Positions 39,301 through 45,606 of a stretch of DNA of 45,606 bases are shown here, piece by piece; the stretch's first letter is position 1, and each line of letters starts with the position of its first letter. The position numbers and the translations under genes were made by a program. The stretch spans positions 1-45,606 of the forward strand of contig JAUYRZ010000095.1 of the NCBI GenBank assembly GCA_030695565.1. The letters are read 5' to 3'. The notes below the pieces were generated by a model. It was not told the origin of the DNA, made no database searches, and saw only the letters and a program-made list of their open reading frames with translations. This DNA comes from Archangium sp. Its GTDB lineage: Bacteria; Myxococcota; Myxococcia; Myxococcales; Myxococcaceae.

Positions 39301-40287
39301 CTATGGGACTCGGAGGCGCACGCCGGCGGTCGCGGTGAACGCCGTGTTGTCGTTGCGGCCCGGCCAGAGGAAGTGGTGCCGGCCGCCGATCAGCACATAG
39401 GCGCCGATCCATTTGAGCGGGTAGTACTCAGCGCCGCCGCCGCCGCCGATGCCCAGCCCGAAACCGTTGGGCAGGAAGTTGGTCAGCGCGGAGACCTCGA
39501 GCAGCACGTTCACCGTGTCGAGCACCGGCAACGCGAGCTGGAAACGCGGCACGATGCCGAAGAAGGGAAAGAGCCGCGCGAACAGGCCGATGCGGAACCA
39601 GCTGAGCTCGATGCCGCCACCCAGCTCGAGCCCACCCGAGACGAAGCCCGAGGTCGCAGGCTCCAGCACGCCACGCAGATCGCCGAAGGGCCGCAGCGGG
39701 CGGGGCTCCAGTACACCCGGGCCGGGAACCACAGCTGCGCTGGCCTGCACCCACTCCACGCGCGTCTCGCGGCGAGGCCGCACCTGAAGTTCGAGCGACT
39801 GGGCCGCGCCTTCACCCCAACGCGCCTCGACCTTGTGCTTGCCGGCGGGCGCCGCGATCGTCTGGGGCGCAGGGCCGATTTCCTTACCGTCCAACATCAA
39901 CAGTGCACCGGGCGGCGTAGAGCCCACCACCAGCGTGCCGGTCAGGCGGGCGCGCACCGACTCGAGCAGGCGCACCACCGTGGGATCGACCCGGGTGGGA
40001 TCGAGCGTGGTCTCGGGGTTGGCATCGAGCGCGAGCGCGAAGGCTTCTTCGGCGCGGGCAAAATCTTGCCGGGCGGCCAGGCACTGCGCGCGCAGCAGCT
40101 GCACCTTTTCGAGGGTGGCAGGGTCGCCCCCGTCGATGGCGGCCGCGTCGAGCATCTTGAGCGCGGCGTCGAAGTCGCCCTGGTTGAAGAGCTTCTGCCC
40201 CTGCTCCAGCTTGGGAACGTCGACCCGTGCCTTGGGTGCTGGGGCCATCAACAACAAGGCGATGAGGGGAAGCGCGGCAGACAGCAT
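39301..40287 (-). CDS. exported TPR-like/PEGA-domain protein with C-terminal barrel-like region
   Basis: 328 residues from ATG 40287; GTG 40311 is an alternative. Signal peptide MLSAALPLIALLLMAPAPKA. Residues about 25-95 form a TPR-like helical pair (EQGQKLFNQGDFDAALKMLD, then AEEAFALALDANPETTLDP). A PEGA domain follows (about 110-165: GTLVVGSTPPGALLMLDGKE, IGPAPQTIAAPAGKHKVEAR). The last 120 residues alternate polar and hydrophobic (GGLELGGGIELSWFRIGLFA, ARLFPFFGIVPRF, then AGVRLRVP), consistent with membrane strands. An envelope protein of unknown role. It lies upstream of the LRR gene on the same strand, with only the repeat between. Confidence 0.7.
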   Translation of the reverse strand: MLSAALPLIALLLMAPAPKARVDVPKLEQGQKLFNQGDFDAALKMLDAAAIDGGDPATLEKVQLLRAQCLAARQDFARAEEAFALALDANPETTLDPTRVDPTVVRLLESVRARLTGTLVVGSTPPGALLMLDGKEIGPAPQTIAAPAGKHKVEARWGEGAAQSLELQVRPRRETRVEWVQASAAVVPGPGVLEPRPLRPFGDLRGVLEPATSGFVSGGLELGGGIELSWFRIGLFARLFPFFGIVPRFQLALPVLDTVNVLLEVSALTNFLPNGFGLGIGGGGGAEYYPLKWIGAYVLIGGRHHFLWPGRNDNTAFTATAGVRLRVP

Positions 40288-40344
40288 GGAGTAGAGGCTT
40301 TCGGACCACACCCGCCAGCACCGCTCAAGGAAAACAATCTTCCG

Positions 40345-42036
40345 TCAGGGAACGAGCTCGAGCTTCACCACCACCGCGCGCCCTGAAGCGACCCGGATTT
40401 CCCGCGTGAGGGAACGAAAGCCGGGCCGTTCGATCAGCACGTGGTAGCGGCCCACGGGGAGATCCAGCAGCAGCGGCGTGCGGCCGCGCGGCACTCCATC
40501 GATGGACACCTGGGCCCAATACGGCTCGCCGGCGTGCGTGGTGATGACGTTCACCCGCCCCTTCTTCTTGAGCCCCTGCTTCTTGATGCCCGGGTTGGGG
40601 TCCGCCACGACCACGGCCACGCTGCCCGCATCGACTTCAGGCTCCGGGGCACCCGCGTCAACCTCGGCGAGCAGGGTTTCACCTGCGTCGGGTGCTTCGA
40701 TCAGCGCCTCGCCCGCGTCGGGTTCGGCGATCACCACGACGGGCGCGCCGGCATCGATCACCACCACGGGAAGCACCACTTCTCCGGGGGAAACCACGAA
40801 GAAAGAGACGCCGGCGGCGGCGGCGAGCAGGGCGGCGAGGCCGAGCGCGCCCCAGGGTCTGCGACCGGCGTGCACCGCGGCCGACAGCTCACCGGTGGTG
40901 GGGTCGGGCCTCCCGGTGACCACCGGCAACGCAGCCGAAGACACCCTGGAGGACAGCTTGCGCAGGCTCGGTGACGTGTGGCTGGGCACCGCAGGCGCGG
41001 GCACCACCGGCAACGCGCTCTTCGACGACTTGGCCTCGAGGTACGCCGCTTCGAGCGCGGCGACGAGCTCAGCGGCGGTGCCGTAGCGATCGTCAGGCTT
41101 CTTGCTGAGCGCCTTCTTCACCACGTCGGCCACGGGCCGCGGAATCCACGGCGCGCGATCGAGGATCTCCGGAACCGGCGCGTGGGCCTGCAGCTGAATG
41201 AGGCGCAGCTCGGAGTCGGCCTCGAACGGCAACGTGCCGGTGAGGCACTCGAAGAGCACCACCGCGAGCGCGTAGAGATCGACCCGGTGATCCACGTCTT
41301 TGAGGCCGAGGGCCTGCTCCGGGGCCATGTAGTGCGGCGTGCCCATCACCATGCCGGTCTTGGTGATGCCGGTGGTGGCGCTCTTCTGCCGCAAGATGCC
41401 GAAGTCGAGGATCGTCGCCAGCCCCTCGGGCGAGACGAAGATGTTCGCGGCCTTGATGTCGCGGTGAATGAAGCCCTGCCCGTGCAGGTAGTCGAGGCCG
41501 AGCGCGAGCTGGCGCATCAGCTTGAGCGTCTCGTCGGCGGTGAAACCACCCTTGGCGCGCAAGCGGCCCACCAACGAGTCGCCTTGCAGCAGCTTCATCA
41601 CGATGAACGGCCGGCCTTCGTGGCTGCCGACGTCGTAGATGGGGATGATGTTCGGGTGATCGAGCTTGGCGGTGAGCCGCGCTTCCCGCTCGAAGCGTTC
41701 GCGCACTTCGGTGTCGTTGACCAACGCGGCCGCGAGCAGCTTCACCGCCACCTTGCGATCGAGCTCGGAGTCGTGGGCGATGAACACGGTGCCCATGCCG
41801 CCTTCGCCGATCTTGTCTTCCAGCAGGTAGCGGCCCAGCAGCAGCTCGCCCGTGCGCATGGGCATCACGGACTTCTCTTCACGAAACGGCGTGACCGCGC
41901 GCAGACCGCGGCCCGAGATGCTGGTGGGCGGGAGCCTCGCCGTCGCAGGCGTTCCACAGGCGGCGCAAACCAAAGCGCCTTCAGAGAGTGGAGACCCGCA
42001 CGACGAGCACGTCACGAGCGCCGATTGTACTCTCAT
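40345..42036 (-). CDS. Ser/Thr protein kinase with N-terminal zinc ribbon and C-terminal PEGA domain
   Basis: 563 residues from ATG 42036. A zinc ribbon (CSSCGSPLSEGALVCAACG) opens the protein. Kinase domain about residues 67-330: IGEGGMGTVF, VAVKLL with the Lys, HRDIKAANIF, LDFGIL, MAPEQALG. Then a basic linker, one membrane helix (WGALGLAALLAAAAGVSFFV), a linker with six Asp-Ala-Gly repeats and a PEGA domain (VSIDGVPRGRTPLLLDLPVG) outside. The active-site residues are complete, so it should phosphorylate in the cytoplasm in response to the PEGA part. It is divergent from the kinase at 42110 with a 73-bp shared promoter region. Confidence 0.9.
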   Translation of the reverse strand: MRVQSALVTCSSCGSPLSEGALVCAACGTPATARLPPTSISGRGLRAVTPFREEKSVMPMRTGELLLGRYLLEDKIGEGGMGTVFIAHDSELDRKVAVKLLAAALVNDTEVRERFEREARLTAKLDHPNIIPIYDVGSHEGRPFIVMKLLQGDSLVGRLRAKGGFTADETLKLMRQLALGLDYLHGQGFIHRDIKAANIFVSPEGLATILDFGILRQKSATTGITKTGMVMGTPHYMAPEQALGLKDVDHRVDLYALAVVLFECLTGTLPFEADSELRLIQLQAHAPVPEILDRAPWIPRPVADVVKKALSKKPDDRYGTAAELVAALEAAYLEAKSSKSALPVVPAPAVPSHTSPSLRKLSSRVSSAALPVVTGRPDPTTGELSAAVHAGRRPWGALGLAALLAAAAGVSFFVVSPGEVVLPVVVIDAGAPVVVIAEPDAGEALIEAPDAGETLLAEVDAGAPEPEVDAGSVAVVVADPNPGIKKQGLKKKGRVNVITTHAGEPYWAQVSIDGVPRGRTPLLLDLPVGRYHVLIERPGFRSLTREIRVASGRAVVVKLELVP

Positions 42037-42109
42037 CCTCCCCGCTCTGCGGGAATTGGCGTCGCCCGTCCTCGGGGTGCCAGCTAAGGTTTGCAGTTGG
42101 CGAACGCCC

Positions 42110-43039
42110 ATGGACCAGCCCCGAACCATTGAAGTCCCCAGCCGGCGCTTCGGGAAATACCTGGTGCGTTCGCGCCTGGGTCAGGGCGGACAGGCCGAGG
42201 TCTTCCTGGCGGAGGCGGTCGACGACAAGGGTGATCAGGTCAACGTGGCCCTCAAGATGATGCGGCAGGGCACGCCCGAGGAGAAGTTCGCCGACGAAGC
42301 CGACCTGATGGGGCTGCTGTCTCACCCCAACCTGGTGCGCATGATGGAGCACGGCGTCGCCTTCGGCCGACCCTTCATCGCCATGGAGTTCCTCGTGGGG
42401 GGCGATCTGTTCGAGGTGATGGCCGCCCATCGGCGCGCGATGAGGGGTTTCCCCATGGGCATGGGGGTGCACGTGTGCATCGAGGTGCTCAAGGCGCTGG
42501 CCTACTTCCACAAGGCGACCACCCGTTCGGGTACCGCGCTCAACCTCATTCACTCCGATGTGAACCCCTCGAACGTCTTCTTCTCGGGTGAAGGCGACGT
42601 GAAGCTGGGCGACTTCGGCGTGGCCTCGAGCTCCCAGGCGGGCATCGGGCCGGCGGAAGGCACGGCGGCGGGCAAGCTCTCGTATCTCTCGCCTGAGCAG
42701 ACGCGTGGTGAAGCGTTGGCCCCCGCGTCTGACTTGTGGGCGGTGGGCGTGATGCTCCACGAGGTGGTGGTGGGCTACCACCCGTTTCAGAAGGAAGGCG
42801 CGAGCGAGCAGCAGATCATGGCCGCCATCCGCAATCCCAGGCTGAGCATTCCCGACTACGTCGACAAGCCGTTGGCGGGGGTGATCATCAAGGCGCTCAC
42901 GCCCGACTTGAAGACGCGCTTCAAGACCGCCGGTGAATTCGCAGCGCCGTTGTTCGGCTACGCGCTCGACAAGAACCTGGTGCCGTCACGTCACGACACG
43001 CAGCGCTGGCTCGAGAGCGTGCTGGGCCTGCTGGTCTGA
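42110..43039 (+). CDS. Ser/Thr protein kinase, non-RD type (HSD in the catalytic loop)
   Basis: 309 residues from ATG 42110; the frame is open to 41852 but that part overlaps the other kinase. Gly loop LGQGGQAEVF, Lys in NVALKMM, catalytic loop HSDVNPSNVFF (HRD is changed to HSD), DFGVASSS, then YLSPEQTRGE for the activation segment. The HSD change removes the Arg that couples the activation-loop phosphate, so it is probably active without loop phosphorylation. No membrane span or sensor domain: cytoplasmic. Convergent with hflX, 6 bases apart. Confidence 0.87.
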   Translation: MDQPRTIEVPSRRFGKYLVRSRLGQGGQAEVFLAEAVDDKGDQVNVALKMMRQGTPEEKFADEADLMGLLSHPNLVRMMEHGVAFGRPFIAMEFLVGGDLFEVMAAHRRAMRGFPMGMGVHVCIEVLKALAYFHKATTRSGTALNLIHSDVNPSNVFFSGEGDVKLGDFGVASSSQAGIGPAEGTAAGKLSYLSPEQTRGEALAPASDLWAVGVMLHEVVVGYHPFQKEGASEQQIMAAIRNPRLSIPDYVDKPLAGVIIKALTPDLKTRFKTAGEFAAPLFGYALDKNLVPSRHDTQRWLESVLGLLV

Positions 43040-43045
43040 GAACAA

Positions 43046-44773
43046 CTACCGACGAGGCTCCCTCTCCCCGAGGGGGAGAGGGTCGGGGAGAGGGTTGACG
43101 CCCGCCGTGACCTGAGCGAGCACCGCGGCATCGGCATCGGCACCTTCCGAAAACAGAGTGTCCTCAGCGCTGATGAGCAACTCATCAAACCCACGCCGAT
43201 CGAGCGCACTGACCGCCACCCCGCCCCGCTGCTTGAGCAACGCCTTCTCGAGCAGCTTGGGCACCTGATCGACCTTGTTCCACACCAGCAACCGCGGCGT
43301 GCGGTCGAGCCCCAGCGAGCTCAAGATCTTCTCCACCGCCTCGATGTGAGCGCCGCGAGCGGGATCCGACGCGTCGACGACGTGCAGCAGCAACGACGCG
43401 TCCTCCAGCTCTTCCAGCGTCGCGCGGAACGCGGCCATCAGATCCTTCGGCAGGTCGCGAATGAAGCCCACGGTGTCGGTGATGATCACCTCGTGTTCGC
43501 GAGGGAACCGAAGCCGCCGGCTGGTGGGATCGAGCGTGGCGAACAGCTTGTCCTCGACGAGCACCTCTGACTTGGTCAGCGCGTTGAGCAGCGTCGACTT
43601 GCCCGCGTTGGTGTACCCGACGATGGAGATGACGGGCAGCTCCTTGCGGCTGCGCTGACGGCGGCGGGTCTTTCGATCACCCGACAGCTGGTCGATCTTC
43701 CGCTCGAGAAAGGTGATGCGATCACGCGCCCGGCGGCGATCGATCTCGAGCTTCGTCTCACCAGGACCACGGCCCCCGACGCCACCACCACCCGACAGAC
43801 GCGAGAGCGACTGATCCGACTGCACCAGTCTGGGCAGCAGGTACTTCAACTGCGCCAACTCGACCTGCAGCTTGCCGTCACCCGACCGCGCCCGCTGCGC
43901 GAAGATGTCGAGGATCAGCTGGGTGCGATCGAGCACCTTCAAGTTCGTGGCCTCACCGATGTGCCGCGCCTGCGAAGGCGAGAGGTCCTTGTCGAACACG
44001 AGCACCTCCGCGAGCTTCTGCATGCCGCGCAGGTTCAGCTCGTCGAGCTTGCCGTGACCGATGAGGTACTTGGGATCGGCCTGGCGGCGCAGCTGCAGCA
44101 GCTCGTCGACCACCTCCACGCCAGCGGTGCGCGCGAGCTCTTTGAGCTCGGCCAGCGACGACTCCGCGCCGGCACGATCACCATCGAGGCACACCGCCAC
44201 CAGCACCGCGCGCTCGCGATCTCCGACCTTGCGGACCTTGGTGGTGGCGGCCAGCTCGTCTTCCAGCGCCTCGACGGTGGCGATGAAGTCGGGCGCGTCG
44301 TCGTAGATGTTGGGCAGGGTCTCGGTGCGCCAGATCTCCCCGGCCGGATTCTCTGGGAGCAGGTGCGCGTAGTGCAGCACCCCGGGCAACCCGTCATCTT
44401 TCACGCCGATGGCCGCGACCAGGTCGAGCCGGAGCAACGCCAGGTCGGTCAAGTCGTCGCGGGTGAGCGGCTCGCTCTTCAGATGGGTGTGCACCAGGCG
44501 CAGGCCACGCAGACGCACCTGACCCGCGCGGGCACGGCCGATGTCGGGCAGCTCGAGCTGGTGGGCGTTGCCGACGATGACCGCCTCGACGTTGCCCTTG
44601 CGGTTGAGCAACACGCCGACCTGGCGGTTGGTCTCGAGGGAGAACTCCGTGAGGTGGCGGGCGAGCTCGGGGCTGACGATCTCGCGCACGGACACGTGCC
44701 GACGCCAGGTGTTCTTGAGGTGCTTGAGCTCGCTGGGCTTGAGGCCCAGTACATTTCCTGAAGGTTCGTTCAC
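43046..44773 (-). CDS. hflX: ribosome-associated GTPase HflX
   Basis: 575 residues from GTG 44773 (AAGGA six bases upstream); the longer frame from 44944 overlaps the prepilin peptidase and is not homologous. The HflX N-terminal domain with [59 protein letters not shown], the Gly-rich [15 protein letters not shown], then G1 [10 protein letters not shown]3 [10 protein letters not shown] and G4 NKVD. It splits stalled ribosomes under stress. An extra 150-residue N-terminal part precedes the domain. The last 15 residues ([16 protein letters not shown]) come from the dispersed palindrome. Confidence 0.93.
   Translation of the reverse strand: MNEPSGNVLGLKPSELKHLKNTWRRHVSVREIVSPELARHLTEFSLETNRQVGVLLNRKGNVEAVIVGNAHQLELPDIGRARAGQVRLRGLRLVHTHLKSEPLTRDDLTDLALLRLDLVAAIGVKDDGLPGVLHYAHLLPENPAGEIWRTETLPNIYDDAPDFIATVEALEDELAATTKVRKVGDRERAVLVAVCLDGDRAGAESSLAELKELARTAGVEVVDELLQLRRQADPKYLIGHGKLDELNLRGMQKLAEVLVFDKDLSPSQARHIGEATNLKVLDRTQLILDIFAQRARSGDGKLQVELAQLKYLLPRLVQSDQSLSRLSGGGGVGGRGPGETKLEIDRRRARDRITFLERKIDQLSGDRKTRRRQRSRKELPVISIVGYTNAGKSTLLNALTKSEVLVEDKLFATLDPTSRRLRFPREHEVIITDTVGFIRDLPKDLMAAFRATLEELEDASLLLHVVDASDPARGAHIEAVEKILSSLGLDRTPRLLVWNKVDQVPKLLEKALLKQRGGVAVSALDRRGFDELLISAEDTLFSEGADADAAVLAQVTAGVNPLPDPLPLGEREPRR
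43060..43095. repeat. dispersed GC-rich palindrome, copy 5
   Basis: CCCTCTCCCC 43060-43069 with GGGGAGAGGG 43073-43082 and a GTCGGGGAGAGGG tail. It covers the last codons of hflX at the convergent junction with the 42110 kinase and could terminate transcription from either side. Opposite orientation to copies 1, 2 and 4. Confidence 0.8.
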
Positions 44774-44809
44774 TGCATTTCCTTTTAGCGCTGCTACCGT
44801 CGGTCTGCC

Positions 44810-45606
44810 TTGGAAGCACTCATCACATTGTGGATAGCGGCCATCGGGCTGAGCATCGGCAGCTTTCTGAACGTGGTGATCGCCCGGCTCCCGAATGACG
44901 AGAGCGTGGTGCGCCCCCGGTCGAAGTGCCCGAAGTGTGGGCACCAGCTGCCCTGGTACGAGAACATTCCGGTCGTGTCGTGGCTGGTGCTGAGGGGCAA
45001 GTGTTCAGGCTGCAAGACGCCCATCTCGCCCCGCTACATCCTGGTCGAGCTGCTCACCGGCACCCTCTTCGTCGCGGCCACCGCACGGTTTGGTTTCGAC
45101 TGGCCGCTGGTCTCCGCGCTCACGTTCTTCACGTTCCTGATTCCCCTCATCTTCATCGACGCGGAGCATTGGATTCTGCCGTTCGAGCTGACCTTGCCGG
45201 CCATCGCCGCGGGGCTGCTGCTGGCGATTCCGCAGGGGAAAGCCGCGTTTCTGACGGCGCTCATCGGCACCATCGCGGCCTTCCTCGTCTTCCGGGCGAT
45301 GGAGATCTTCGGCTGGTTGGTCACCGGCCGCGAAGCGCTGGGCGCAGGCGACAAGTACCTCATGGCGATGATCGGCGCTCAGGTCGGGTGGCGCGGGCTG
45401 TTGGGCGTCATCCTCTTCTCTTCACTGCAAGGCGCCGTGGTGGGGCTGGCGCGCATGAAGCTCACCGGCCGGGCGGGCCCGAGCGTCGAGGGTGTTCAAG
45501 AAGAGACCCCGGCAGAAGGCGAGCCAGAAGAAGAAGCGCCGAAACGAGAGCCCTTCACGCCTGAGTTCTTGAAGGCGGGAGTGCCAGTCTGGAAGCGGTT
45601 GCTGTT
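44810..45606 (+). CDS. pilD: type IV prepilin peptidase/N-methyltransferase, 3' end off the window
   Basis: At least 265 residues from TTG 44810, the only start between the in-frame TAG at 44786 and the conserved N-terminus. Helix 1 is LWIAAIGLSIGSFLNVVIAR, the family opening. The cytoplasmic zinc-binding domain has CPKCGHQLPWYENIPVVSWL and CSGCKTPISPRYILVELLT (two CxxC pairs). The aspartic protease residues are in FIDAEHWILP and the GxGD motif GAGDKYLMAM. Several further helices follow. It cuts and methylates type IV pilin precursors. The tail after the last helix is acidic and still open at the window end. Divergent from hflX with only 36 bases between. Confidence 0.92.
   Translation, partial: MEALITLWIAAIGLSIGSFLNVVIARLPNDESVVRPRSKCPKCGHQLPWYENIPVVSWLVLRGKCSGCKTPISPRYILVELLTGTLFVAATARFGFDWPLVSALTFFTFLIPLIFIDAEHWILPFELTLPAIAAGLLLAIPQGKAAFLTALIGTIAAFLVFRAMEIFGWLVTGREALGAGDKYLMAMIGAQVGWRGLLGVILFSSLQGAVVGLARMKLTGRAGPSVEGVQEETPAEGEPEEEAPKREPFTPEFLKAGVPVWKRLL

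Overview
The window is 45.6 kb of uniformly GC-rich bacterial chromosome. It suggests a delta-proteobacterial lineage, most likely Myxococcota. The grounds are a Hanks-type Ser/Thr kinase with zinc ribbon, Asp-Ala-Gly-rich linker and PEGA tail, a second kinase divergent to it, a leucine-rich-repeat protein with a TIGR02996-like N-terminus, PilZ and LETM1-like proteins, and a recA promoter carrying a near match to the Myxococcus LexA box. This is inference from gene content; no 16S gene is present.

Region 1 (1-19003), energy and dormancy island. After the tail of an outer-membrane protein and two overlapping minus-strand hypothetical genes, a long plus-strand run begins: a baeRF3-type release-factor-like protein, a short HPF/RaiA ribosome hibernation factor, a complete N-type rotary ATPase operon (atpD-C-Q-R-B-E-F-A-G), a PPK2 polyphosphate kinase, a phosphoketolase, a CopB-type (CPH) metal ATPase, a small membrane protein and a HAD phosphatase/GH65 phosphorylase fusion. 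From atpF to the metal ATPase each stop codon overlaps the next start by 4 bases, so ATPase, polyphosphate, acetyl-phosphate and metal-efflux functions look like one translationally coupled transcript. The HAD-GH65 fusion is broken by an apparent deletion near 16408 and a one-base frameshift near 17639.

Region 2 (19010-27138), envelope and metal genes: a YihY/BrkB membrane protein (minus), then a lipoprotein, a DoxX protein, a small His-rich protein, a TonB-dependent receptor carrying its own TonB C-terminal-like domain, a LysM-M15 peptidase and a CopA-type ATPase with YHS and heavy-metal-binding domains. The copA frame ends inside an antisense tRNA-Pro(CGG) gene.

Region 3 (27120-34769), core and regulatory genes: tRNA-Pro with promoter and terminator, a single-domain response regulator, a LETM1-like protein, a PilZ protein, recA with a putative LexA box, two unrecognised proteins, and an ECF sigma / anti-sigma / DUF3106-like / 52-residue-protein operon.

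Region 4 (34813-45606): a GT-C-type membrane glycosyltransferase, a 449-bp gap between convergent genes holding two copies of a 99-bp perfect or near-perfect hairpin, an LRR protein, a PEGA-domain protein, two divergent kinases, hflX and a prepilin peptidase that runs off the window. A dispersed GC-rich palindrome (consensus about CCCTCTCCCC / GGGGAGAGGG plus a GAGGG tail) occurs five times between 27.8 and 43.1 kb. It has been translated into the C-termini of three genes and the apparent N-terminus of a fourth.
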